From Loxodes magnus (lineage: Eukaryota > Ciliophora > Karyorelictea > Loxodida > Loxodidae): DNA of 64,000 bases. The stretch lies in NCBI GenBank assembly GCA_946699065.1, contig CAMPDV010000378.1, positions 1 through 64,000 of the forward strand. The letters run 5' to 3'. The first letter of the stretch is position 1, and every line of letters starts with the position of its first letter. Shown piece by piece: positions 11,462-23,750 of this stretch. The notes under the pieces are model-generated. The model ran no database searches and was not told the DNA's origin. It saw only the letters and a program-made list of their open reading frames with translations. Made by a program: the position numbers and the translations under genes.

Positions 11462-11795
11462 TAAAAAATAGGAAGGAGCAATCCTCCAACTGACATTGAC
11501 TTAAGATCTGCCGCCAGGAAGTACCGATGGGCGAAGAGTTGAGCAAGACTCTTGGTAGGAGCCAAAAGAGAAGACAAAGAATAAAAAGGCTATCAAGTCG
11601 CATTATTGATGAAAGATGCCAGATAAAAATTCTATTAGAGAGCATTCTGATCAAGCCCTATGGAAAAAGAGACTCAAAAAGGATGCTAGCACTATGGAAG
11701 ATTTCAGAAAAAAATATAGACTTTAAAAATCTCTATTAAAGACCTGTGCACCATTGAGGTGCAACACTCTCTAATATTATTTATTTATTAATTAT
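11462..11795 (+). mobile_element. SINE-like element, family 2, copy 1
   Basis: About 330 bp, GC-richer than its surroundings, clearly homologous along its length to 23424-23750 in the same orientation (shared blocks include GCCAGGAAGTACC-like, AAGATGCCAGATA and TGTGGAAGATTTCAG). It ends in a stem-loop TGCACC-ATTGA-GGTGCA at 11746-11762 and then an AT tail (ATTATTTATTTATT). No convincing ORF is shared between the two copies, so it is non-coding and presumably mobilised in trans by a LINE. Confidence 0.7.
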
Positions 11796-11799
11796 TATT

Positions 11800-12780
11800 A
11801 TTACTTTTGATTTTCTTAAAAAATTATCAAAATATTAGTTATGCTTAAAATAGCAACAATTTATACTTGCTAAATTTAAGTAAAAAGTGAAAGTATTAAA
11901 AAAAAGAATCATAAGTTAATTCTAAAAATAAACAAAAAATCTTATTTTTAAAAATCAAATTTAAACTGCCTGTTGACAGGTTAGAAGTTTTTCTTCTAAA
12001 GTCTATTTTTAAAAATATATTTTAAAAAAATAAATTAGAATAAAGGTAGTAAAAACAATAAAAGCTTAAATTTTCAATCATAATTATTTTATGATTAAGA
12101 TATCTTTATAAAGTAAAAGCAAATAAGCTATATGAATAATTTTAAATTCAATTATAAATAGAAATATAAAAAGGCACTAAAAATCAGATAACTATAAAAG
12201 CAATCAGAAAGCATAAGAAAACACTAAAAAATTATAAAAGAAAATAAAATTATTAAAAAAATTATACATAAATTAGGTTAAAAACATATTTCCAAGTTAT
12301 GCAAAATATATCAGCTATACTCAAAGAAATATTTAAAAAATTAATTAAAGCAAAAAAATACCAATATTATATATAAAAAAATGAAAAAAATGAAAAGAAA
12401 AAGAAATTCGATTTTATAAATTTTCTATTACAAAGATATTAAATTATTATTTTTTTATTGCATTTAATGATCTATACGATTTGAAGAAAAAAAATAGAAA
12501 TCTAAAAACTTCCTGAATTTCATAAAAATTTCATAAGCATGATATAAAGAGATAGATGCAAAAAATCCAAAAATCTGAATTCCTTATTCCAATTGAATTA
12601 CTAAATGAAAACCACAAATGCTAAAAACAAAAGAAAAACCACATCTTTTAAACTTATTTTTACTTTAAAAAATTTAATTTCAGAAAAATAAAATCAGTAT
12701 CTACAATAAGGACAAATTCTATTAAAAGATAAAATAAATTTATCAATGAAGATCAAACTAAAAGAATCACATAAATAAAT
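11800..12780. other. AT-rich region without a supported gene
   Basis: Two overlapping plus-strand frames (one from ATG 12133) both translate to K/N/I/Q-rich sequence, which shows how weak openness is as evidence here. No motif separates them. The region ends at the reverse SINE-like copy at 12780. Confidence 0.4.
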
Positions 12781-13140
12781 AAATTGTATTATAGAGAGCG
12801 TAGTACTCTCGTTGGTGCGCAGCTCTTTAACTTAATTTTATTTAATGTCAAATTTTTTTTTATGGGTCTCTTTATCCTTGTTTTCTCTTTCTGCAGTACG
12901 TTAATGTAAATTTTTCCTTCCAAAGCATAGGATGCAATATGCGATTACGGGTAGATCTTTCTCCGACCTATGATGAAGAAAGTTTTCTTCTGGCATTTAG
13001 AGTTCTCCAGCTTGTTGAATCTTCCTTCTCTTGTTATTAGTTTCTCTTCCTCCGATTTATCCTCCGTCCGCGCTCATTTTTTAGTTGCCTTGCTGGGCCT
13101 CCAAGCAGCACCCAAAGGAAAGGGCTTTCCACCTAATTTA
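12780..13140 (-). mobile_element. SINE-like element, family 1, copy 1
   Basis: Minus-strand copy of the element at 26152-26490. Reading on the minus strand it starts near 13140 with a GC-rich body containing GGCCCAGCAAGGCAAC, continues through CGGAGGAAGAGAAACTAAT and CATAGGATGCAATATGCG-type blocks (order by homology), and ends in the shared 3' stem-loop at 12794-12825 plus an AATTTATTTATTTA tail. The two copies lie in opposite orientation and differ mainly by point changes and small indels. No shared reading frame is evident. Confidence 0.8.
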
Positions 13141-13449
13141 AAAATTTATATATTATTTAAGAGAAAAATGATAACTCATAAAAAAAAGGAAAATATCTCT
13201 TCCTTTAGTAAATAAAAAAAACAAAAAAGTGAAAAGTGAAAAGAGTTAGAAAAATTTATATTTTAGTTTGTGAAAATGAGTTAATAAGAAAAAATGAGTT
13301 TAAAGAAGATAATTTTTAATATAAGAAAAGTATGTAAAAAAGAAGAATAAATTTTTTAAGATATGATTCCAAATAAATCCAGTATTAGATAATATTGTAA
13401 TAGTATTCAAATTCTTATTCTTAATTCAGAAATTTTGTTGCACAGAAGA

Positions 13450-16190
13450 GATTATAGATTCTCTTTCTCCTAACTACTGCCTAAGTAAAGGAATTACTTC
13501 TTTTAGTTTGCTGGTTGAACCGTTAAAATTAATATTTTAGGTTCACCTTTCCGTTTTAAAAATATTCGTTACTTCATATTTTTTTAGTTTTCTTTTAAGT
13601 ATCTTATATTTCTGTCATTATTTAAAATAGAAAGCCCAGGACTATGAATACTTCCTTGTGGTACTCCATTATTAATTTTAATTGATCTTGTAAAGCAACC
13701 ATCTAAAATAAATTTAACATCAATATTGTCATAAAATTATTCTTAAGCGAATTTAAGTTTAAGAGCAATCTCAGTCTTTACAAATTATCAAAGGCAATTC
13801 CAAGATATAGTATCGAACATTTTCTCAACGCCATATAGAGTGGCACTAAATTTATTTTTATGTAATCATCTGCGATACAGATCAATAATCTATTAATTAC
13901 TTCAAATTTGTTAGGTTGCAGCATTTTATTAATAAATCCACATAAAACTGGATGCAAATAATTTCGCTCATTAAATAATTTATATTAATCTTTAGTTTAT
14001 TGCCTTTTCATATATTCTATAAAAATTTAGTAAAGCAATAGGGCGTCAGTTACGCCAAACACTCTTACTTTCTTATTTAAAAATAGGAAGAATATTTACT
14101 TCCTTCATTGTATTTAGTATAGTAAAAGTTCTTAACATATTATTTATATATAAAAATGGCTTCTAAGAATTAACAGAACTTTGAACAAAACATTTAAACA
14201 GGAAAATTCTCTAAAAAATAAAAAAGCGAAATAATTATAATGAGTGAAAGTGAGAAGTAGATTGATATGACGAACATTAACCACTTGGAAATCCAGAATT
14301 AAAAAAAACTTCCGACACAAACTCAAATAGAAATGTTATCTAAGTCTTTAAAAAGAATTTATGTTTAAAAATAGATACCTCACGGATAAAGTAGAAAAAC
14401 TAATAACGTCTTTACTTGAGAAACAACATTAATCGTCATAAGAAATAGAAAACAAGCTGAAACAAAGAATTATTTAAATTTAATAATAAATTCCGGTAAC
14501 GCCATTTTCGTTTTAAAAAAATTAATCAGATCCTATGGAAATAGAAAATGAAGCCTCAAATTAAAATAAACAGTAAACGTTTATTTAAAATAAGTAGTAA
14601 ATTTAAATTAAATAAGTGCTATAGGAATAATAGTTTTAAAAGAAGAATAAAATGCTACATGTGCAATAAATAACACCAATGAAAATACTGCTACTAACTA
14701 AGCGAAATTTAAAGAAAGAATAAATAAGATATTTTTAGAAAATTATTTAGGATATATCCAACATAATGCGGAAAAATTTGTAGAAAAAAATTCTTTAATT
14801 CAAATCTTAATCCTTGGATAAATAATTAGGAAAGCTTCGTGCAAGATCAAAACTATTAAGAATAATAAAGGATGGTGCACTAATGAAGTGCTACACCGCC
14901 TAACTAAGCCTAGTAGGAATTCAAGACAAACTAATGGAGACAAGCTGATAGAATAGGGTCAGATGGCTGACTACTAAGGCTTTAACAAAGCTTTTTAACT
15001 TTAACTTTAACTTTATAAAATTTGCAATCATTTAATGAAAATATTTTATCCGCATATTTGATAAATTCCGCTTTGATATTAATATTTCTTGAGGTTTTAT
15101 TATTTGCTAGTTTATTGATTATTTTTAAATTTCTAAATCCGTAAAATGAGGCACATTTAAAAAATGACTTAGTTTGTTTACTATAAAAGATTTATTTTTT
15201 ATATATTTCATCAATTTTTGTATTGAAATATCAATTTCTCCTCAATTTAAGTTTTAATGTTTTTAAAAAATTGTTTCTCTCAACTTTCATAAACAATTAT
15301 GTCTAATTAGAATTAAAATTAATTTGATTACGAATTCTTGTATTTATTAGGTTTTTTTACTCTTTCAACATATCTTATAGATTTTTATTTAGATCATTAA
15401 TTTTTCCTTTGTCTCCCGTTTTTTCTATTTTCAAAATTTTGTGAAGATAATGTTTATAGATTTATTTTTCTATTATATCTTCTTGCTTATTATCTTGTGA
15501 TTTTGATATTGTAAAGAATAAAAGTCATTAATATTCTTATTAAAGTCTTTTTAAATCACATTTCAATGTAATATTATTATGAAAATTATCAGTATGTAGT
15601 CCAGAATCTTGAATATCTAGAAAATCTGCAAAATCATCAGAGTTTAGATACTAAATTGTTTACAAGTAGTCATTACAATAAACTTAGTTACGAGTTCTAT
15701 GAAAGTAAATGTTAGTCCTCTTATCGATGTAAAATGATTAATTCATTTGCTGATATAAAATCTAGAAACCTTTAAGTATTATTATTTATTCGAAACTAAG
15801 AGATAAAGCATTAGAATCACCACTAACAATAGTAGAAATTTGATTGCTAAAATTTATTATATTATTAAGTATTCATAAGTTATATCTTTAATCTATATTT
15901 GGTTTTTCGTTCATTAGCATATAACATATCGCGGTAAGTAAGTTTCCAATTTTCACACTCATAAAATATCCAGAAAGTTTGAGAAATCAAGTTCAATTTA
16001 ACAAGAGTTAAGTTATTTTTAAAAGCAAGAAAACTGTCATCACCACCTTGATAATTTACATTTTAAAATCAAGTGAAGTATTGTTCTAAAGCAATAGGAA
16101 AATAAGTTTATTATGCTAAATTTTCTTTTATTGAAAAATAAAAATCATTTTAAAATATAAATTTTTATATGGATTTTATTTGCTAGATAT
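13450..16190 (-). mobile_element. LINE ORF2 (endonuclease + RT), split by nested element
   Basis: On the minus strand, 15.75-16.1 kb encodes the endonuclease (a GDSNALSL block for the usual GDFNA). 15.0-15.6 kb matches the equivalent 28.0-28.6 kb of another LINE copy. After the nested insertion (14150-15014), 14.13-13.62 kb encodes RT, with palm motif A as ATLYGVEKMFDTI near 13820 and motif B as NGVPQGSIHSPGL near 13640. The catalytic A-D-D region is not seen, so the 3' part is missing or degraded. Multiple frame breaks make it a dead copy. Confidence 0.7.
14150..15014 (+). mobile_element. gag-only element nested in LINE
   Basis: About 860 bp inserted in opposite orientation into the LINE, whose halves match 27.8 kb on both sides of the gap. 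TTTATATATAAAA on the left and TTTATAAAA on the right are a plausible target-site duplication. ATG 14240 begins a gag-like ORF with DPMEIENEAS, then a knuckle C-Y-M-C-N-K-Q-H-Q-[TGA]-K-Y-C (CX2CX3HX4C) near 14655. A 3' stem-loop at 14871-14900, about 110 bp of GC-richer 3' sequence and a (TTAACTT)n tail follow. No RT is present, so movement must have been in trans. Confidence 0.75.
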
Positions 16191-16229
16191 AGAATTAATA
16201 TTTATATGTCCTATCTTTATTTTTTCATC

Positions 16230-17095
16230 ATTTTTAAATTCTCTAAGGAAACCCTATTTAGTAAATGCTTAGTCTAAATAAGTAGCATATTTACTGTTTT
16301 ACTGTGTTTGTTGAATCTTAGATAGTTTGGTGTTCCTTGTATGAGTTGTTTCATTCATTCATTTCTATATTTTTAGCAAGTGATCATATTCTACATTCAT
16401 GTAATGGAATTTACATCATTTTGGAACTTTATCGCTTTTTTTATCAATGCTTTTCCATATGTTCCTTTTCAGTTATCTTGTATTATTATTTCATCGTTGA
16501 GCTGAAGTATCTCCATTATCTTCCTGGAGTATGGTTTCAAATATATAGTTATTCCTCTTTTCTAATTGACATAATCATCCATCTAATGTTGATTCTTAGT
16601 TTAGGAACAATTTTCTTCTGAACATTAGCAATCATTATCACGTATAGTATTGTAGTTTTTAGGGATTGCATTTCATTCTCCAGGATTTTGTTTTATGCGC
16701 AAGAAGGTCCATCTATTACTGGTCTTAATGATCTACGCTGCATGATTTCCAATTTATTTAAAGATTTTTCCTATAGCTTTCTCTATGAATGGAATACTTT
16801 CGCTTCGATACTCAAATATTTGATTTATAAAGGATTTTATTATTATAGATACATTATATGGAGTGATTCCTATCTAAATTGTTAATTTACTTAAGATTCA
16901 TGCTTGAGTTTCTGGCATTCTTAGATTCTTGATTCCAGGTGTTTTTAATATGAATTGTTTTCTTATATCAAATGATCCAAACACTTAAATTCCTTAACTT
17001 TCTCTATTATTATTCCATTTATTGTAATTTTCTCTTAATTTTATCATGCATTACCATTTCATACCATTCATTTTATTATGCCCACAATATATAAA
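16230..17095 (-). mobile_element. LINE ORF2 remnant, same family as 1440-3350
   Basis: Collinear with 2330-3040 on the same strand. The minus strand gives the RT C-terminal region after the YLG motif. Only this part survives and it has frame breaks. It ends next to the long ORF starting at 17151. Confidence 0.65.
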
Positions 17096-17150
17096 TTATA
17101 ACATTATAATAATTATTATAGTATATCAGTCATATCTTCTAGTTATAATA

Positions 17151-20100
17151 ATGAAAAATGAATGAAGATTCAAAGCTAAAAATAAATAGATTACCAGTTT
17201 GTAATTATCACAATAGAACATTAAGAGAAATTACCTAATTTAACAAATTAGTAGTTATTAGATTTAGATATTTTAGCTTAATGTAGAAATACATTAAACT
17301 TAGTATGCATAAAATGACTACTACAATTAATAAAATTTGAATGAGTAAAGCTACTTTTGCAAGCAAAGAATAACAAATGTTTAAAGCAAGTAAAAACATT
17401 GAGTATATATATCAGATCTAGTTTATTAACACTATTGTAACATTTTCTATTAAACTGAACTTTATTTTTATATAGATGGTCATTTTAGTAAGAAGGATTG
17501 AAGGCAAGTTTGAAAGAGAATAAAATATCAATGCTTTTTTTAGTTTTAAAAACTATGCAAAAATAAATTGAAGCCATGTCAAAGTTATTCTACTTTTCAT
17601 TAGATAGTTTCTTAAATCAAAATTTTGTACCATTTTAAGAATCAGAAGTAAAGTAATTTGAAATAATTAGAGTTAATATAAAATTTACATCTTAAGAAAG
17701 ATTATGGTTAGTAACTTATCATACAAAACTAAGTTGAGTTATAAAAGAATTATAATAAGTTCTAAAAGTTAAGTTAAGAAAATTATTGCTGTATTTCAGT
17801 AATTTTCTACCTTTCAGATGCTATTTAGAGTACTAAATGCTAAAAAGAACATAATTAATTGAAGCTCCATATATATCTTCACTCAAATAATTACTCAAGC
17901 TAATAATATGTTTGTAAACTAGATAGTCCTTATTTTATATTTTAGTGAGCATCTTTATATTTATTATTGAATCTTTATTATTTTACTTTTTCTAATTTTA
18001 AAGGCTTGCTTTATCCTAATTTATTCATTTTATTTACCTTTATCATCATAATTTCTATACTTTTCAAGACTACTTTATCTCTTAATTTAAACCAATTTAA
18101 TTAAATTAAAAAATTACTTATTGGTCTATAACAAAAAATGCCTTTAGATAATCAATATTAGCTTAAGCTATTTAAAATTGATAGAAATTGTTTTGAAATC
18201 TCCTTTGACAGTTTTAATCAATAACATTTATAAGCATCTTTTGTTTTTAGCCCACCTAATGAATATAAAATCCCTTTAGAAATACCTAAAACCATTTATT
18301 TCTAAATATTATCTTTTAAGATTTACTCTACCTTCTAATTTATAAATTTACATCTTTCTTAACATTTATACTTTTATATTCCTTAATACAACTTTCTTAT
18401 ATCGATATCAAAAAGAGAAATTAAATGTAGTAGTTAAATCAAAGAACAGTATTAATAGAACTAAGTAGAAAAAGATAAAAAAGCTTTTCTATTATCTAAG
18501 ATAATTAGATCTATAGGATATGTTCAACTATAATAAGATTAGCTTGCTATTAAGCAAATAAGATACTAAATATCTATTATTAGTAGTGATAGTAGTAATA
18601 TAAACCATGCTTATTTCAGATTGAGGCAAGCAATATTACTAAAATATTAAGAGTTTGAAATTAAATGCTTCAAATGTTATCACTACAGAGATAAAAAGGA
18701 TCAAATTAATATTTATGGTTTCATTGAAAATCTTCAATTTCATTATTTTTAAATCTAGTTTAATTAAAATAAATCTAATGAAAATTAAAAAGGGCAAAGC
18801 TACCTTACTCAAACATATATTGGATACACTTCGATATATTTACCAAATTGAAACGGATGCAAAGGTTCACAAATCCTTGCATTCCTTTTAGTAGCTTTCA
18901 TTCTGATTTTATCTAATTATGACTCTTTGATTTGTAAGTATACTGCATTAAAATTTTATAGTTAAGTTATTTAAGTTGATTGATAGTAAAAATAGCAATG
19001 ATTGTAGAATATAAATGCAGGCTTTTAAGAAAATGAGACTATTGAGAAAAAAAGAGTAATACTTAGCTTTGCTAACTTTATATTGGATTAAGATAAAATA
19101 AAAGAAATAAATGACTCTATTATGTTGTCATGCTTCTAGGCAAATTAATATAAATAAAAGAGAATAAATTAGACAGGTATAATTTTGTCTTAGTTCTCGA
19201 GATATTCTCAGTAGCTTTACATATTAATAAAAGCTAAAAAGTAAACGATAAAGATTAAAAAGCTTTTGAAACTATGATATTCAAATATCTTACCCTAAAC
19301 ATTAGCATTCATTTTGTCAATATTTAGTTCTATTATTTCTTAAATCTATTTAAAAAGCCTTAGTATTAATTTTACTCATACAGTACTGCTAAACCTATAA
19401 AAATATTTCCTTTTGAAATATTAAAAATCTTATTTCTAGAATCTGATAAAACTAAACTTTTTTTGATTAGTCTCATTAAATTCTACATCATCAAGTCATG
19501 GAATAGATGTTATAAATCAGTCTTATAAATATAACAAAAATGACTGAAAATAAGAGTGTCTATGTTCTCTTAATAAAAAGCCTCCTCAAATTAATTTTAC
19601 CATCTACCATTGTGTCTATTTTTATTTTTATTCCGAAAGAAAATTCGTTAGTCATTTTGATGTGGATGACTCATAAATATTCGTTACCTTTTCATATTAG
19701 ATAGTTAGCATTATAATCTTGATCAATTATGAATAATTTTCTTTGCAAAACCTAGTAAAAGGAAAGTTAAATTAACCTTATTCTCTTTGTTTCTACTCTT
19801 GAAATAATAAAAGCAACTAGCTGATAAATAAGAATATCCTCTCTAATTTTATACTCTGCTTTATTCTGGAGAGATTAAGAAAATTATTAATAGTATTTAT
19901 AAAGTTTGAGATTAAGAGCAAGTTTTCGATATAACTAGTTTTCCGTTGATAGATTGAACAATCTATTTACTTATGATGATTTAACTAGAGATTAAATCTT
20001 AGGATATATCAATTTGATGACTAGACTTAAATATCTTTCCATTCACTATACTAATACTTCTAGTCTATAGTATATTAATCATCTAATTATCATAGCTTTC

Positions 20101-20920
20101 TTTAAACTAAGGTTAGAAGAGAGTTTCCTTATAATACTTCGATTAATACAAATAAACATTCCTTTCTAAATAAGAAGGCATATATGTCAACGGAGGAATG
20201 TAGGTCATTATAAACTGATTATTATCTATCTTCCGAATCTAGTTTTGTACTGTTATCTCATATTATTACTAGTTAATATTTCGATTATTATTATCAGGGG
20301 ATAGAATATTAGACTTAATTGCTCTCTTAAATACTAATTTCAACAAAATCTTCTGATAAAAAAGATTTTAACGTTAGATTTAAAAATTGCTAAGCTTATC
20401 TAAAAGAAGAAGGGATTAAGGCTAAAATAAAGGGAATCTACTTTAGAACTACAAAAAGATAATTAGATGCAATAATCAGAAAAAATAACTAACCTTGGCT
20501 AAATGGAACTATCAACAAAGGTAAAAATAATAAGTGGAAGATGAGATGCTAATACTCAAACTTATTCTTATTAAGATATATTAACCATTTATCAATTTTA
20601 AATACTTAGACCTGTAATAAAAGAGAAATTAAAACTAGCTCAAACTAAAGTTTTTCTTAAGAAAACTTAAATTACTTAAAGCTTAAAAACGAATAATATA
20701 GTTCCTTTGAAATGATTTTAAAAGAGAAGATTTAAAAAATAATAGCAAAATAAGCAATTTACTTTAATATTAAAGGGAATATCTTCATAATGTCTTATCT
20801 CTGTGAAGGTTTAATTAGTTTAATTATAAGTTTTACTTTAGTCTATTTAATTACGACTATTTAAATAGCAAACTGAGAGAATTATCTATTTTAGTAATAA
20901 AAATGCCGAAACCCGGGATT
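17151..20920 (+). CDS. Very long open frame, hypothetical (up to about 1250 codons)
   Basis: One reading frame stays open from ATG 17151 to TGA 20918-20920 if TAA/TAG = Gln and about 15 internal TGA = Trp. Two stretches contain no TGA at all: 18138-18848 (237 codons, starting with its own ATG at 18138) and 19981-20917 (313 codons). That is unlikely by chance at this base composition. Features include KDWRQVWKRIKYQ near 17490, a hydrophobic segment near 18000 (FILFTFIIIISILF), and a basic stretch around 20430-20540 with RTTKRQLDAIIRKNNQPW. If TGA always stops, two or three separate genes (for instance 18138-18851, 237 aa) are the alternative. No family recognised. The end overlaps the tRNA on the other strand, which is suspicious. 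Confidence 0.4.
20899..20903 (-). terminator. Pol III terminator of tRNA-Phe
   Basis: Five T residues on the minus strand immediately follow the tRNA 3' end, the standard RNA polymerase III stop. Confidence 0.8.
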
Positions 20921-20976
20921 GAACCGGGGACCTTTAGATCTTCAGTCTAACGCTCTCCCAACTGAGCTATTTCGGC
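20904..20976 (-). tRNA. tRNA-Phe (GAA)
   Basis: 73 nt on the minus strand with a complete cloverleaf. The acceptor stem is GCCGAAA/TTTCGGC with discriminator A; the D-arm contains AGCTCAGTTGGGAGAGC. The anticodon stem TTAGA/TCTAA holds loop CTGAAGA, giving anticodon GAA. The T-arm is CCGGG-TTCAATC-CCGGG. The A and B boxes are intact, CCA is not encoded and there is no intron. This is the only tRNA I could find in the window; no Trp or suppressor tRNA is visible. Confidence 0.97.
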
Positions 20977-21048
20977 TGTAAATATACTCTCATTGGAGCT
21001 ATTTAAATATAATAACCAAAAAACATCTCTAATCTCTTAACAATAAAA

Positions 21049-21972
21049 ATGATACTCACTAGTAAGAAAAAAATCCAGCATGCTTTCAAACTTAATCAAA
21101 CAAAAATATTTGAATTTCAAACACAAAAGAAAAATAACAAATTTACACTCTCTAGCAGCTAATTCTTTAGATCCTATTTTCTATTTTTTTATCGTTCTTA
21201 TATTGTTTTATCCTTTTATTTAACCAGTTTAATCACTTTTTTACTTAAAAATAACTAATTTACACTACTCTTTTAAAATAACATAAACTCTATTATATTA
21301 CTAATTTTAACTTAAATATTGCTTCACTATCTACTGACTACTATATCAGCTAACTATGCTAAACAATATTAAAAATTGATAATAAACTCTCTTTTATACT
21401 AATCTAAACTAATGATTCTAGCAATCTCTAACTATCTAATCTTTATACTCACTTATCTAAACTTCATCTTTAATTTAATTTCTTTAATTTACTTTATTTC
21501 TCTCAATCTAATAGTATTAATAGATATCAATAATCGACTAAAAGAATTTTAACAGTTTGATTGTTACTTTTGATACCTCTTTTGATAAAAATAGCAACTA
21601 ATAAAATTTTATTTTCCTTATATAATTCTTTTAACAAGCTAGTTCCCTTCAGTATAAACTAATTAAGATAATAGATATTATTAGCTTTAAAATGAGATAT
21701 GCTATTATAGGCTTTCTGTTATCTTAGTTTTCAATAGATACTCTTAATCACTATTTATTAAAGGGCTAGAAGTTTAAAGTGCTTCGTTTACTTTTCTGAC
21801 TTGGTAATTTTATTTCTTAATAGCTTTAAATTTATTTCCTTGTTTAAAGGGAAACAACTTTGGAGTTGCTAGGGTTTATATCATTATGTGTAATTAAGCT
21901 TTAAGAAAGGAAGTTAAAGGAATGCTAATTAGGAGTTAGATTTGGGATAAATTTAAGATTTCGAGGGGATGA
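21049..21972 (+). CDS. Multi-pass membrane protein, 307 aa (7TM-like)
   Basis: ATG 21049 to TGA 21970-21972, 308 codons with no frameshift. It has several hydrophobic helices (around residues 38-65, 78-100, 120-160, 185-200, 245-262 and 272-285), separated by short polar loops. The C-terminus has NQALRKEVKGML directly after the last helix, which resembles helix 8 of G-protein-coupled receptors. Two TGA codons (21571, 21580) lie between helices. If TGA stops, the protein ends at 174 aa and loses the last helices. The membrane topology is seen; the GPCR reading is inference. It begins 72 bp beyond the 5' end of the divergently placed tRNA-Phe. Confidence 0.5.
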
Positions 21973-22099
21973 TACAAGAAGAGATAATGGTAGGAAGAAT
22001 GAAGATCAAGCAAATAAGGGGGTTAGATAAAAGTTACACAGGGTATATTTATTATTATAAAATGAGGATTTAGAAAGTAGCGACTGTGGATATTAATAG

Positions 22100-22831
22100 T
22101 TATCAGTTGATCTAATTTATTTATGTTATTTCACCTTTATTTGATAAATCACAAATCAAAAGTTTATTGTTAAATAAAAGAGACTTAGAATTTGCTTGGA
22201 TCTTGCATATTATTACGTTCTAAAGATTTTTAATCCTATTTTTTCTGAGAGTTTCTGATAGATCGATTCCCATTCATTTAATATTAAATTCGTTATTGCA
22301 TGCCATATGTTTGGAACTTCTTTGTTTAGCTAGAGTTTTTTTCCCTGTATAGTTTACCTTCTTGATTGCAATAGATCCTGAAAATATTTTCCCATTAGTT
22401 CTCTACTATTTTCTTTTATTTTCATTAGAATTGGAAGCAGCTTCTAATTTTGTGCCCTGGTCGCTTGCAGTATCAACATCTTATTGTTTTCCAATTGGGA
22501 ATATAATTTGTTTTAGGCTGTCGCTTTAATATCCATCGGATCATTCATCTTCATTTTTTAGAATAATATGCTTTCAGTTAACTCTGCGAATTGATTAAAT
22601 TTTGTTTCTAATTATATCTATTCTGATAATTCCTAGCTATTTATTTTCAATGTTTTCTCTTATGAATTAATTATCAGGTATTCAATTTTTCTTTCAATTT
22701 TTTGTACAGTTCTTAAATGTTTAACATTTCTAATTGCATGACTTTGAGTTTTTTAAAGTATTTTTTATTAATCATAACTTGACTAAGATGATTCCTTTTG
22801 AGAAGAGATTTTTTACTAGTAATTTTTCCAT
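22100..22831 (-). mobile_element. gag-like ORF1 with zinc knuckle (TGA in knuckle)
   Basis: Minus strand from ATG 22831. The N-terminal part has a coiled-coil-like block (LEMLNIQELYKKLKEKL), then MNDPMDI, then a knuckle at 22437-22478 read as C-[TGA]-Y-C-K-R-P-G-H-K-I-R-S-C. The homologous ORF at 63.7 kb has TGG at the same codon. CX2CX4HX4C knuckles of this kind bind RNA in LINE ORF1 proteins. Frame shifts separate the coiled coil from the knuckle. No endonuclease or RT follows, so this is a gag-only element or a fragment. Confidence 0.7.
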
Positions 22832-22899
22832 TTTTTTTATTATTAATAAGTTTATTTTCCACTTGGAAAAGCTAACGTGACTCACTGAACGAATAGAAT

Positions 22900-22998
22900 G
22901 AATAACATGAATAATGAGAACATTTTTATATTAATATTGAAAGAGTTGCGCACCCAACGAGGTTCTACGCGCTCTATAATTAAATTTATTTATTTTGA
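22900..22998 (+). mobile_element. 3' end with shared stem-loop
   Basis: The stem-loop at 22943-22974 (GAGTTGCGCACC...TCTACGCGCTC) is followed by TATAATTAAATTTATTTATTTT, as in the other copies. Only about 50 bp upstream resembles the element at 49.7 kb, so this is a severely 5'-truncated copy, head to head with the gag ORF on its left. Confidence 0.65.
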
Positions 22999-23423
22999 AA
23001 AATAGAGATAAAATAACCAAATTAAATGAGATAAACTTAGATTATATAAGTTTATTTTATTGTATAATTGTAAATTTTTTTCCATATTCATGTTTTTAAA
23101 GAAATAATTTTAAAAGAAAATAAATAAATTATATCATTTAATTAATTTAATCTAAATACATTTTTTAAATTACTAAAAGTCTTCATTTTTACATAAAAAT
23201 ATGTAGTAGATAGATGCTAAATTTCTTTAAACTTAAGATTTAAACGAACTTTGGTAAATTAATTGAGAAAATTATACTTATAGAAAAATTAGTATGTTTT
23301 TTCTCTAATTATTAAAAATTTAAAAATAGAATTTTCGTATTTTTGTAAAAATTTAAATTAAATACATTATTTGCTGAAATATTTTATCTTATATTCATTT
23401 ATTATACATTATTTATTTTAAAT

Positions 23424-23750
23424 CAGAAGGACCAATTCCACAACTCAGATTGACTAAAATTTTGGGCATCAGGAAATACCCCATGGGCTAAGAACTGAAT
23501 AAGAATTTTGATAGAAGCTAAGAGAAGACAAAATGAAAAGACATCAAGTAGTGTTAATGTTAAAAGATGCCAGATACTAAAATTAAGGTAGCATTCCAAT
23601 CACGGTCCCTATAGAAGACAAGACTCACAAGGGAATGCCAGTACTGTGGAAGATTTCAGTAATAATTTCTTAATTTTAAAATTCTTTATTAAAGAGTTAC
23701 GCATAATTGAAATGTTATGCTTCATAATTTTTTTTAATTTTAATTTATTA
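23424..23750 (+). mobile_element. SINE-like element, family 2, copy 2
   Basis: Homologous to 11462-11795, roughly two thirds identical by eye, same orientation. It ends in a degenerate stem-loop GCATAA...TTATGC at 23701-23720, where both arms changed relative to copy 1 but still pair, then an AT tail. The compensatory changes support an RNA structure. Confidence 0.65.

Noticed and set aside
12090..12790. A protein gene running into the SINE-like copy
   Set aside because: At least two overlapping frames look equally plausible, so this is compositional bias.
720..12825. A 12-kb DNA transposon bounded by inverted copies of the GAGCTGCGCACC hairpin at 720 and 12794
   Set aside because: The two copies have different sequences on their outer sides and AT tails on their inner sides. 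Each is the 3' end of a separate short retroelement, not a terminal inverted repeat.
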